In this document: one piece after another, positions 1 through 5,856 of the stretch
Layout of the letters: every line of letters starts with the position of its first letter
Position numbering within the stretch: position 1 is the stretch's first letter
Notes under the pieces: generated by a model
What the model saw: only the letters and a program-made list of their open reading frames with translations
Database searches by the model: none
What the model was told of the DNA's origin: nothing
Translations under genes and position numbers: made by a program
NCBI GenBank assembly: GCA_025924295.1
Contig: JAICEG010000176.1
Span: forward strand, 1-9,649
Direction of reading: 5' to 3'
Source: Vicinamibacteria bacterium
GTDB lineage: Bacteria > Acidobacteriota > Vicinamibacteria > Vicinamibacterales > UBA2999
Length of the DNA stretch: 9,649 nucleotides

Positions 1-1799
1 CGGCGCAGCTCTATCAGGAGTTCAAGCGTTTCTTCCCCGAGAACGCCGTCGAGTACTTCGTCAGCTACTACGACTACTACCAGCCTGAAGCCTATGTGCC
101 GGCGACCGACTCGTACATCGAGAAGGAAGCCACGATCAACGACGAGATCGACCGCATGCGGCTGTCGGCCACGCGGTCGCTCTTCGAGCGGCGGGACGTC
201 ATCATCGTCGCTAGTGTCTCCTGCATCTACGGCCTCGGCTCGCCGGAGGCGTACTACGGGCTGCTCCTCTCGCTCGAGCTCGGCCAGCGGATCGATCGCG
301 ATCAGATCCTGCGCAAGCTGGTCGAGATTCAGTACGAGCGAAACGACATGGAGTTCGGCCGCGGCACGTTCCGTGTTCGCGGCGACATCGTCGAAGTCGT
401 CCCGTCGTACGAAGAACATGCCTTGCGCATCGGTCTCTTCGGTGACGAGGTCGACGAGCTTGCCTGGTTCGACCCGCTGACGGGAAAAGTCATCCGCCGT
501 CTCGACAAGGTTGCGGTCTACCCGAAGTCGCACTTCGTCACGTCGCGAGACCGTACCAAGATGGCCGTCGAGTCGATCAAGCGCGAGCTCGAGGAGCACC
601 GTGCGCTGCTCGAGTCCGAGGGCAAGCTGCTCGAGGCACAGCGCCTGCATCAGAGGACGATGTTCGACCTGGAGATGATCCGCGAGATCGGCTACTGCCA
701 CGGCATCGAGAACTACGCACGCCACCTGACCGGTCGTCCACCCGGCTACCCGCCGCCCACACTCCTCGACTACCTGCCGGACGATGCGATCGTGATCGTC
801 GATGAGTGTCACCAGACGGTGCCGCAAATCCGCGGCATGTACTTCGGCGATCGATCGCGCAAGGAAGTGCTGGTCGCCTACGGTTTCCGTCTCCCGTCGG
901 CGCTCGACAACCGGCCACTCAACTTCGACGAATGGGAGCAGCGGGTCAGGCAGGTGGTGTTCGTCTCGGCAACACCGGGACCCTACGAGCTCTCCAAGGC
1001 CGGCGGTGTGGTCGTCGAGCAGGTGATTCGGCCCACGGGTCTGATGGATCCGCCCATCGAAGTACGGCCCGTCAGGGGGCAGGTCGACGATCTTCTCGCC
1101 GAAATCAGAGACCGCGCGGCCCACAAGGAACGCGTGCTGGTCACGACGCTCACCAAGAGGATGGCGGAAGATCTCACGACGTATTACCAGGAGCTCGGTG
1201 TCCGGGTGCGCTACCTGCACTCCGATATCGATACGCTCGAGCGGGTGGAGATCCTGCGCGATCTGCGACGTGGCGCCTTCGACGTCCTGGTCGGGATCAA
1301 CCTCTTGCGCGAGGGCCTGGACCTGCCCGAAGTGTCGCTGGTGGCCATCCTCGACGCCGACAAGGAGGGTTTCCTGCGCTCATCCGGATCGCTGATTCAG
1401 ACCTCGGGACGGGCCGCCAGAAACGTCAACGGACGCGTCATTATGTACGCTGATACCAGCACGGCCTCGATGCAGTCGGCCATCGCGGAGACGAACCGGC
1501 GGCGCGCGCTGCAGGCGGCCTACAACGAGGAACACGGCATCACCCCGGAGTCGGTGGTCCGCGAGATCGACGATGTGCTGAGCAGCGTGTACGAGCGCGA
1601 CTACATGACACCAGCGCCCAACCAACGGGAGACGTTCCGGACGCAGGCGGAACTCGACGCCGAGATCGCCCGTCTCGAAGGAGAGATGAAAGCGGCGGCG
1701 GCGAATCTCGACTTCGAGAAGGCGGCAGACGTCCGTGATCGGCTGAAAGCGCTGCGCAACCGCGAACTTGGCCTCACCGGCCACACGGCGGGCCGCTAG
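1..1799 (+). CDS. uvrB: UvrABC system protein B (excinuclease subunit B), 5' end missing
   Basis: UvrB takes damaged DNA from UvrA, opens the helix with its beta-hairpin, verifies the lesion and recruits UvrC for incision in nucleotide excision repair. The frame is open from base 3 to the TAG at 1797-1799, giving 598 residues. The first visible residues (AQLYQEF) align with about residue 71 of E. coli UvrB (673 aa), so the Walker A P-loop lies outside the window and total length would be about 668. Visible are the lesion-probing hairpin (YFVSYYDYYQPEAYVP), motif II as DECH at about 801-812, LPSALDNRPL, VSATPG, TTLTKRMAEDL, YLHSDIDTLER, GINLLREGLD, ILDADKEGFLRS and motif VI as QTSGRAARN near 1398-1424. 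A C-terminal UVR coiled coil that contacts UvrC spans about 1645-1765. Most UvrB proteins have DESH and QTIGRAARN, so two motif residues differ here. The stop codon overlaps the next gene's start by one base. Confidence 0.98.
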   Translation, partial: AQLYQEFKRFFPENAVEYFVSYYDYYQPEAYVPATDSYIEKEATINDEIDRMRLSATRSLFERRDVIIVASVSCIYGLGSPEAYYGLLLSLELGQRIDRDQILRKLVEIQYERNDMEFGRGTFRVRGDIVEVVPSYEEHALRIGLFGDEVDELAWFDPLTGKVIRRLDKVAVYPKSHFVTSRDRTKMAVESIKRELEEHRALLESEGKLLEAQRLHQRTMFDLEMIREIGYCHGIENYARHLTGRPPGYPPPTLLDYLPDDAIVIVDECHQTVPQIRGMYFGDRSRKEVLVAYGFRLPSALDNRPLNFDEWEQRVRQVVFVSATPGPYELSKAGGVVVEQVIRPTGLMDPPIEVRPVRGQVDDLLAEIRDRAAHKERVLVTTLTKRMAEDLTTYYQELGVRVRYLHSDIDTLERVEILRDLRRGAFDVLVGINLLREGLDLPEVSLVAILDADKEGFLRSSGSLIQTSGRAARNVNGRVIMYADTSTASMQSAIAETNRRRALQAAYNEEHGITPESVVREIDDVLSSVYERDYMTPAPNQRETFRTQAELDAEIARLEGEMKAAAANLDFEKAADVRDRLKALRNRELGLTGHTAGR

Positions 1800-2572
1800 T
1801 GTTTTCTCTTCTCGATGCCTGGTTGAAGGGCGCGGTTCTCGAGGTTCAGGAATACGTCCGGCTGCAGATCGCGACGATTCGAGGGGTCTTCTCGCGGCCG
1901 TTCTACTTTCACGATGTCGTCGAGCAGTTCGAACAGATCGGCATCGGCTCGCTGACGGTCGTTCTCCTCACCGGCTTTTTCACCGGCGCGGTGCTCGCGC
2001 TGCAGACCGGGATCACGCTGGATCAGTTCGGGGCACGCCCCTTCGTCGGGCGTCTCATCAGCGCCTCGATGGTCAAGGAACTCGGTCCGGTGCTGACCGG
2101 CCTGATGCTTGCCGGGCGCATCGGATCGGGGATCGCGGCGGAGCTCGGATCGATGGTCGTGACCGACCAGATCAACGCGCTCAGGGCGCTCGGGACTGAT
2201 CCGGTCCGCAAGCTCGTCGTGCCGCGAGTGCTGGCCGGCTTCTTCATGGCCCCCGTCCTCACGGTGATCTCAGACACCGTCGGCATCATCGGGGGATGGC
2301 TCATTGCCGTCTTCCAACTCCGGGTGGCTTCCAGTGTGTACTGGACCTCCGTCATTGACGGGCTGTACCTGGACGATGCCTGGATGGGGCTCGCGAAGCC
2401 ATTTTGCCTGGGATATGTCATCGTGACGATAGGGTGTCACGTCGGCTTGCGCGCCAGCGGCGGGACCCAGGGTGTTGGACGCGCCACGACGAATGCGGTC
2501 GTGGCCTCGTCGGTGGCCGTCATCGCCGTCGACTTCTTCGTCACGCGACTGATGATCACGTTGCTGTATTAG
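1799..2572 (+). CDS. mlaE: MlaE-family ABC transporter permease (MCE lipid transport)
   Basis: This is the inner-membrane permease of an MCE-type ABC transporter, moving phospholipid or a related lipid. Its 257 residues match the usual MlaE/YrbE length of about 260. An N-terminal amphipathic stretch (1-45) precedes hydrophobic segments near 50-70, 95-115, 148-172, 203-217 and 232-256. The family core is clear: KELGPVLTGLMLAGRIGSG (93-111), then AAELGSM and an INALRALGTDP motif (125-135), the coupling region that meets the ATPase. Near the end is GGTQGVGRATTNAVV. I chose the GTG at 1799 because the protein then begins just where family members do and the start overlaps the uvrB stop as TAGTG, the arrangement expected for translational coupling. 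No Shine-Dalgarno sequence is visible. mlaF starts 3 nt after the stop. The Mla name rests on family and gene order; the transported lipid is unknown. Confidence 0.93.
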   Translation: MFSLLDAWLKGAVLEVQEYVRLQIATIRGVFSRPFYFHDVVEQFEQIGIGSLTVVLLTGFFTGAVLALQTGITLDQFGARPFVGRLISASMVKELGPVLTGLMLAGRIGSGIAAELGSMVVTDQINALRALGTDPVRKLVVPRVLAGFFMAPVLTVISDTVGIIGGWLIAVFQLRVASSVYWTSVIDGLYLDDAWMGLAKPFCLGYVIVTIGCHVGLRASGGTQGVGRATTNAVVASSVAVIAVDFFVTRLMITLLY

Positions 2573-2575
2573 CAA

Positions 2576-3418
2576 ATGAGCACGCAACCCTCGAGCGTGG
2601 CGACGATGGAGAGACCGGATGCCGAGGCGCCGGTCATCGTGGTCGACAAGGTGTCGCTCGCTTTCGACGAGAAGGTCGTGTTGAAAGACGTCAGCTTCAC
2701 GCTGGAGCGGGGGCACACGAAGGTGATCCTGGGTGCCAGCGGTTCAGGCAAGTCGACGATCCTGAAGATCATTCTCGGCCTCCTGAAGCCGGACGGCGGC
2801 AGCGTATTCGTCAACGGCGAACGTATCGACACCATGAGCGAAACGGAGTTGATGCAGGTGCGGATGGACCTCGGGATGGTGTTCCAGGAAGGGGCGCTGT
2901 TCGATTCGTTGACCGTGGCGGAGAACGTGGGCTTCAAGCTCTACGAAGAAAGCACCATGCCCCCTGACGAGATCCGCAGGCGGGTGGAAGAGGTCCTCGG
3001 CTTCATCGGTCTGAACGACTTCATCGACCGAATGCCTTCGGAGTTGTCTGGCGGGCAGCGACGCCGCGTCGCGATCGCGCGTGCGATGGCGGCCAAGCCG
3101 GGCATCCTGCTGTACGACGAAGCGACCACCGGCCTCGATCCGATCACGGCGATCACAGTCGATGAGGAGATGGTCAAGCTGCGCGACCTGGAGAACGTCA
3201 GCTCGATCATCGTCACGCACCAGTTGCGCGACGCGTTCTTCGTGGCGACACGCGAGGCAGTTCGTCGAGGTGATGGGTACGAGATCGTTGCGGCTGATGC
3301 CAGGAAGTGTGACGAGGCGGAGTTCATCATGCTGAAGGAAGGCGTCGTCGCGTTCGAGGGAAACGCCGCCGAGCTCCGCGCCGCCAAGGATCAGTACTTG
3401 AGGTCGTTTCTTTCTTAG
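2576..3418 (+). CDS. mlaF: MlaF-family ABC transporter ATP-binding protein
   Basis: This cytoplasmic ATPase powers the MlaE/MlaD lipid transporter. Its 280 residues show a complete ABC domain: Walker A GASGSGKST (53-61), Q-loop Q104 in MVFQEGALFD (a hallmark of MlaF-like ATPases), signature LSGGQ (157-161), Walker B ILLYDE (177-182), D-loop GLDP (186-189) and H-loop His215. All catalytic residues are present. After the H-loop there is a longer stretch than usual (about 220-250, EAVRRGDGYEIV and on) before the last strands MLKEGVVAFEGN, an apparent insertion of roughly 20 residues. The ATG at 2576 lies 3 nt after the mlaE stop and has no clear ribosome-binding site; a second ATG at 2606 is an alternative start that would still precede the domain. 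Ten or more unconserved residues lead into the domain. mlaD follows after 11 nt, with its ribosome-binding site overlapping this stop codon. Confidence 0.95.
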   Translation: MSTQPSSVATMERPDAEAPVIVVDKVSLAFDEKVVLKDVSFTLERGHTKVILGASGSGKSTILKIILGLLKPDGGSVFVNGERIDTMSETELMQVRMDLGMVFQEGALFDSLTVAENVGFKLYEESTMPPDEIRRRVEEVLGFIGLNDFIDRMPSELSGGQRRRVAIARAMAAKPGILLYDEATTGLDPITAITVDEEMVKLRDLENVSSIIVTHQLRDAFFVATREAVRRGDGYEIVAADARKCDEAEFIMLKEGVVAFEGNAAELRAAKDQYLRSFLS

Positions 3419-3423
3419 AGGAA
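3417..3423 (+). promoter_or_regulatory. Shine-Dalgarno sequence of the mlaD-like gene
   Basis: AGAGGAA lies 6 nt before the ATG at 3430 and overlaps the last two bases of the mlaF stop codon (TAG, 3416-3418). It fixes the mlaD start and places its initiation site where ribosomes finishing mlaF terminate. Confidence 0.75.
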
Positions 3424-3429
3424 CCTGAC

Positions 3430-4470
3430 ATGCCACGCACGCGTTCTCTCGCCTGGGCAGAGCTGAAGATCGGTCTCGTGTCGATCTTCGCGGTCGTGAT
3501 GGCCACTACTCTCATCTTCCTGCTCAGTGGATCCGGCGGGTTCTTCTGGCAGCGCTACTCGCTCAAGACGATGTTCGCGAACATCGCCGGTCTCAAGGAG
3601 GGGGCCCCCGTGCGGGTGGCGGGCGTGGAGGTCGGGTCTGTCAGCGAACTCAACTTCATCGGCGATCGGGTCGAGGTCGTCATGGAAGTAAACCGCGAGC
3701 ATCGGTCGCGGATCACGTCGACCTCAATGGCTTCTCTTGGCTCCGTCTCGCTGCTTGGCGAGGCAGCGGTCGACATCACGGCGGCAAGCGATGGCACACC
3801 CGTTCCCGAGTGGGGCTACGTGCGGTCCGGGCCTGCGATCGGCTCGATTGGTGACGTCACGACGCGAGCTGGGGCCGCAATCGAACAAACGTCGGCACTG
3901 ATCGCGGATCTTCGCGCCGGCCGTGGCACGCTGGGGCTGTTCATGACCGATGACCGCCTCTATCAGGAGCTCACCGCGCTGGTGTCGGCGGCCGAGGATG
4001 TGGCGAGCGGAATCAACCGGGGCGACGGGACGCTCGGGCGGCTGATGAACAACCCCGCTGCAGCCAAGTCGCTCGAAGCGTCGATGGAAAACCTGCAGGT
4101 CGTAACCGACCGGATCCGGTCAGGGGAGGGAAGTCTTGGCAAGCTGCTCCACGACGACGCGATGAGCAAATCGTTGACGGCTGCCACCGCGAACCTCGAT
4201 TCGATTACCGGGCGAATCAGCAAGGGGGAGGGCACGGCCGGGAAACTGATCAGTGACGCGGAGCTGTACAACCGGCTCAATTCGCTCTCGGATCGGATCG
4301 ACAAGGTGATGGCGGGACTGCAGCAAGGGGATGGCACCGCCGGCCAGCTGCTTCGCGACCGACAGTTGTATGAGAATATGAACGGTACGATGGTGGAGTT
4401 GAGAAGTCTCGTCTCCGACATCCGGAAGGATCCGAGGAAGTACCTGAACGTGAGGGTCAGCCTGTTCTGA
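3430..4470 (+). CDS. mlaD: MlaD-like MCE-domain protein with five-repeat C-terminal tail
   Basis: This is the substrate-binding MCE subunit, anchored in the inner membrane and facing the periplasm; MlaD proteins form hexameric rings with a lipid pore. The 346 residues comprise a short cytoplasmic N-terminus, a transmembrane helix (about 13-33) and a single MCE domain (about 44-118) with the family sequence GLKEGAPVRVAGVEVGSV (54-71). Then comes a linker and a tail of five repeats of exactly 34 residues, with GxG(T/S)xG motifs starting at residues 164, 198, 232, 266 and 300. It ends in IRKDPRKYLNVRVSLF, a short basic segment plus a likely strand. E. coli MlaD has 183 residues and no such repeats, so the second half is extra. 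It sits directly behind mlaE and mlaF; no mlaC or mlaB is in the window. Transporter assignment is firm; the role of the tail is unknown. Confidence 0.94.
   Translation: MPRTRSLAWAELKIGLVSIFAVVMATTLIFLLSGSGGFFWQRYSLKTMFANIAGLKEGAPVRVAGVEVGSVSELNFIGDRVEVVMEVNREHRSRITSTSMASLGSVSLLGEAAVDITAASDGTPVPEWGYVRSGPAIGSIGDVTTRAGAAIEQTSALIADLRAGRGTLGLFMTDDRLYQELTALVSAAEDVASGINRGDGTLGRLMNNPAAAKSLEASMENLQVVTDRIRSGEGSLGKLLHDDAMSKSLTAATANLDSITGRISKGEGTAGKLISDAELYNRLNSLSDRIDKVMAGLQQGDGTAGQLLRDRQLYENMNGTMVELRSLVSDIRKDPRKYLNVRVSLF
3919..4428 (+). repeat. Five tandem 34-residue (102-nt) repeats in the MlaD-like protein
   Basis: Protein-level repeats start at nt 3919, 4021, 4123, 4225 and 4327, each exactly 102 nt apart. 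Starting motifs are GRGTLG, GDGTLG, GEGSLG, GEGTAG and GDGTAG. Each is followed by two hydrophobic residues, an acidic or Asn pair, a short 'LY' or equivalent, then a helix-like stretch of hydrophobic heptads (for example LDSITGRI, LSDRIDKV). The DNA copies have diverged, so this is an old expansion rather than a recent slippage. Confidence 0.9.
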
Positions 4471-4474
4471 CCGC

Positions 4475-4480
4475 GAGGAG
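4475..4480 (+). promoter_or_regulatory. Shine-Dalgarno sequence of the YtxH-family gene
   Basis: GAGGAG lies 7 nt before the ATG at 4488 in the 17-nt gap after the mlaD stop. It is one of the stronger ribosome-binding sites in this gene series and fixes the start. Confidence 0.75.
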
Positions 4481-4487
4481 AAGCATC

Positions 4488-4757
4488 ATGTCGCAGCAGG
4501 GCAATGGTGGGGGCATGTTCGTCGCGTTCATTGCCGGCGCAATCGCCGGTGCGGCTGTGGCGCTGCTCTTCGCCCCAGCCACTGGAGAAGAGACTCGCGA
4601 GTTCCTCAATCAGCGTGCCCGCGAGGGCAAGGACCGTGCGACGGAGGCCGCGCGTCAGGGGCGTGAGATTCTCAACAAGCAGCGCGAAACGCTGACGACC
4701 GCCTTCGATCGCGCACGTGATCAGTTCCAGTCTCGCGAGACGGGGCAGGACGCGTGA
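4488..4757 (+). CDS. YtxH-domain small membrane protein
   Basis: A protein of 89 residues with a polar, glycine-rich N-terminus, one glycine/alanine-rich transmembrane segment (about 10-29, FVAFIAGAIAGAAVALLFAP) and a long charged helix (33-85). The sequence LLFAPATGEETRE (26-38) is the YtxH-family hallmark (LLFAPxxGxETR). The biochemical role of the family is not established; members are small membrane-anchored helical proteins, linked to stress in Bacillus. Its stop overlaps the start of the next gene, a DUF948-like protein, by 4 nt (GTGA). B. subtilis ytxG and ytxH are likewise neighbours and encode a DUF948 and a YtxH protein. The position right behind mlaEFD suggests, but does not prove, a function tied to the transporter or the cell envelope. 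Confidence 0.88.
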   Translation: MSQQGNGGGMFVAFIAGAIAGAAVALLFAPATGEETREFLNQRAREGKDRATEAARQGREILNKQRETLTTAFDRARDQFQSRETGQDA

Positions 4758-5215
4758 CACTGGACCAGGTGTTCCTCGGGCTGATCGCCCTTGCCGTGCT
4801 GGCAATGGCGGCAGGACAGGTCGTGGCGATCGTGATGACGATGCGGGCTGTGCGCTCGATGGGCGACTCGCTGCGCAGGTTCGAGAACGAGTTCCGCCCG
4901 ATCATGGCCAACCTTCACGAGATGTCGGCCGAGGCGAAGCGGGCGGCGGCCCTGGCCACCGCGCAGGTCGAACGTGCCGATCGCCTGCTGGGCGAAGCCG
5001 CGCGTCGTGTCGACGACACGATGAGTGTCGTGCAGCGCGCGATTCTCGGACCCGCTCGCGACGGCATGGCGATCATCCAGGGCATCAAGGCGGCCTTCAC
5101 CGCGTTTCGCGAGCTGAAGTCTCGTCCGCGCCCTCGAACCGCTCCCAACATCGGCCCGGTCCCGCGCGCCGTTCCGGACCCTGGCGACGACGACCACGCC
5201 TCGTTCATCGGTTGA
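4754..5215 (+). CDS. DUF948-like membrane-anchored helical protein
   Basis: A protein of 153 residues starting at a GTG that overlaps the previous stop by 4 nt, with a weak AGGA just upstream. An N-terminal hydrophobic helix (about 6-30) is followed by a long, largely uninterrupted predicted helix (32-121) rich in Ala, Arg and Glu with hydrophobic heptad spacing. The tail (122-153) is proline-rich and then acidic (PDPGDDDH). This one-anchor plus coiled-coil design and the pairing with a YtxH gene fit DUF948 (the YtxG family), but sequence identity to that family is not something I can confirm by eye. There is no catalytic motif. It may scaffold or oligomerise at the inner membrane, perhaps with the YtxH protein. 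Function unknown. Confidence 0.82.
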   Translation: MTLDQVFLGLIALAVLAMAAGQVVAIVMTMRAVRSMGDSLRRFENEFRPIMANLHEMSAEAKRAAALATAQVERADRLLGEAARRVDDTMSVVQRAILGPARDGMAIIQGIKAAFTAFRELKSRPRPRTAPNIGPVPRAVPDPGDDDHASFIG

Positions 5216-5222
5216 TGTGCTG

Positions 5223-5771
5223 ATGATGCGGCTGGCAGTCGCGGTGGGGCTCGCTTCGTCTGCGATGCTGCTGGCGTCGGCTACGCTGTTGGCGCAGGAG
5301 AGCCGGCGTCAACCTCCCGCACCGGGGCTCGTCTTCGCATTCGAAGCACGTGTCGAAGTGGGACCTCCGCTCGAAGTCGGCCAGACGCCTCGCGGCCTCC
5401 GCCGCATCGTCCCGATCCTGCGCGGAACGTTCGAGGGTCCGAATATCAAGGGCCGCGTGCTCGCTGGGGGAGCCGACTGGCAAACCATCGGCGCCGACGG
5501 CTTCAGCGACCTCGATACGCGCTACACCCTCGAGACCGACAGCGGGCGCCTGATCTACGTGCAGAACGCCGGAATCCGCCACGCGGCTCCTGAGGTCATG
5601 CAGCGCCTGTTGAAGGGCGAGACCGTCGATCCCGCCTCCGTATACTTCCGGACCGTACCGAAGTTCGAGACCGCCGCCCCCGAACTGCAATGGCTGACGC
5701 GCAGCATCTTCATCGGCACCGGCGAGAGATATCCCACCGAAGTCGTCATCCGGTTCTGGCGCGTCGAGTAG
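5223..5771 (+). CDS. Secreted DUF3237-domain protein
   Basis: A protein of 182 residues with a Sec signal peptide (about 1-24, ending near LLA before QES). The rest is a complete DUF3237 domain (about 36-182): FEARVEVGPPLEVGQTPRG (40-58), RIVPILRGTFEGP (61-73), GRVLAGGADWQ (77-87), DLDTRYTLETDSGRLIYV (96-113), YFRTVPKFET (141-150) and a final FIGTGERYP strand pair. DUF3237 is a small beta-rich family of unknown biochemical function; most members I know of appear cytoplasmic, so the signal peptide is notable. Start choice is uncertain: GTG at 5217 (1 nt after the previous stop), ATG at 5223 and ATG at 5226 are all in frame, and none has a clear ribosome-binding site. An ATG at 5215 that overlaps the previous stop is out of frame. 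It is the last gene of the close-packed series; a new promoter begins 28 nt after it. Confidence 0.9.
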   Translation: MMRLAVAVGLASSAMLLASATLLAQESRRQPPAPGLVFAFEARVEVGPPLEVGQTPRGLRRIVPILRGTFEGPNIKGRVLAGGADWQTIGADGFSDLDTRYTLETDSGRLIYVQNAGIRHAAPEVMQRLLKGETVDPASVYFRTVPKFETAAPELQWLTRSIFIGTGERYPTEVVIRFWRVE

Positions 5772-5798
5772 CGACTCCAAGGCAGAGCCGCAGTTCGT

Positions 5799-5827
5799 TT
5801 GACCTGCGGGTCCCGCGGTGATACAAC
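5799..5827 (+). promoter_or_regulatory. Sigma70-type promoter of the gene at 5857
   Basis: TTGACC (5799-5804) and TACAAC (5822-5827) are separated by 17 nt, the ideal spacing, and a TG at 5819-5820 gives an extended -10. Each box matches the consensus at most positions. Transcription would start near 5834, leaving a leader of about 23 nt before the ATG. The spacer holds a perfect 5-bp palindrome (GCGGG-T-CCCGC, 5806-5816) that could be an operator. Confidence 0.65.
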
Positions 5828-5840
5828 TCGCCACATTCCC

Positions 5841-5848
5841 AGAGGAGG
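5841..5848 (+). promoter_or_regulatory. Shine-Dalgarno sequence deciding the start at 5857
   Basis: AGAGGAGG lies 8 nt before the ATG at 5857. It shows that translation begins there and not at an in-frame GTG at 5818, which falls inside the promoter spacer and would add 13 residues before the signal peptide. Confidence 0.85.
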
Positions 5849-5856
5849 ATGGTCTG

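Noticed and set aside
2744..3436. 230-codon minus-strand open frame across mlaF
   Set aside because: Antisense to a complete ABC ATPase; no ribosome-binding site or domain, and composition typical of a shadow frame.
4440..4470. MlaD C-terminus as a BAM beta-signal for outer-membrane insertion
   Set aside because: It ends in Phe, but the hydrophobic residues fall at -2, -4, -6 and -8, not at -3, -5, -7 and -9, and the protein has an N-terminal inner-membrane anchor.
5799..5827. MerR-type promoter
   Set aside because: MerR-regulated promoters have a 19-20 nt spacer; this one is 17 nt, and the palindrome is too short.
5818..5856. Upstream GTG start for the secreted protein at 5857
   Set aside because: It falls inside the promoter spacer and would place 13 residues before the signal peptide, while an 8-base Shine-Dalgarno match precedes the ATG at 5857.
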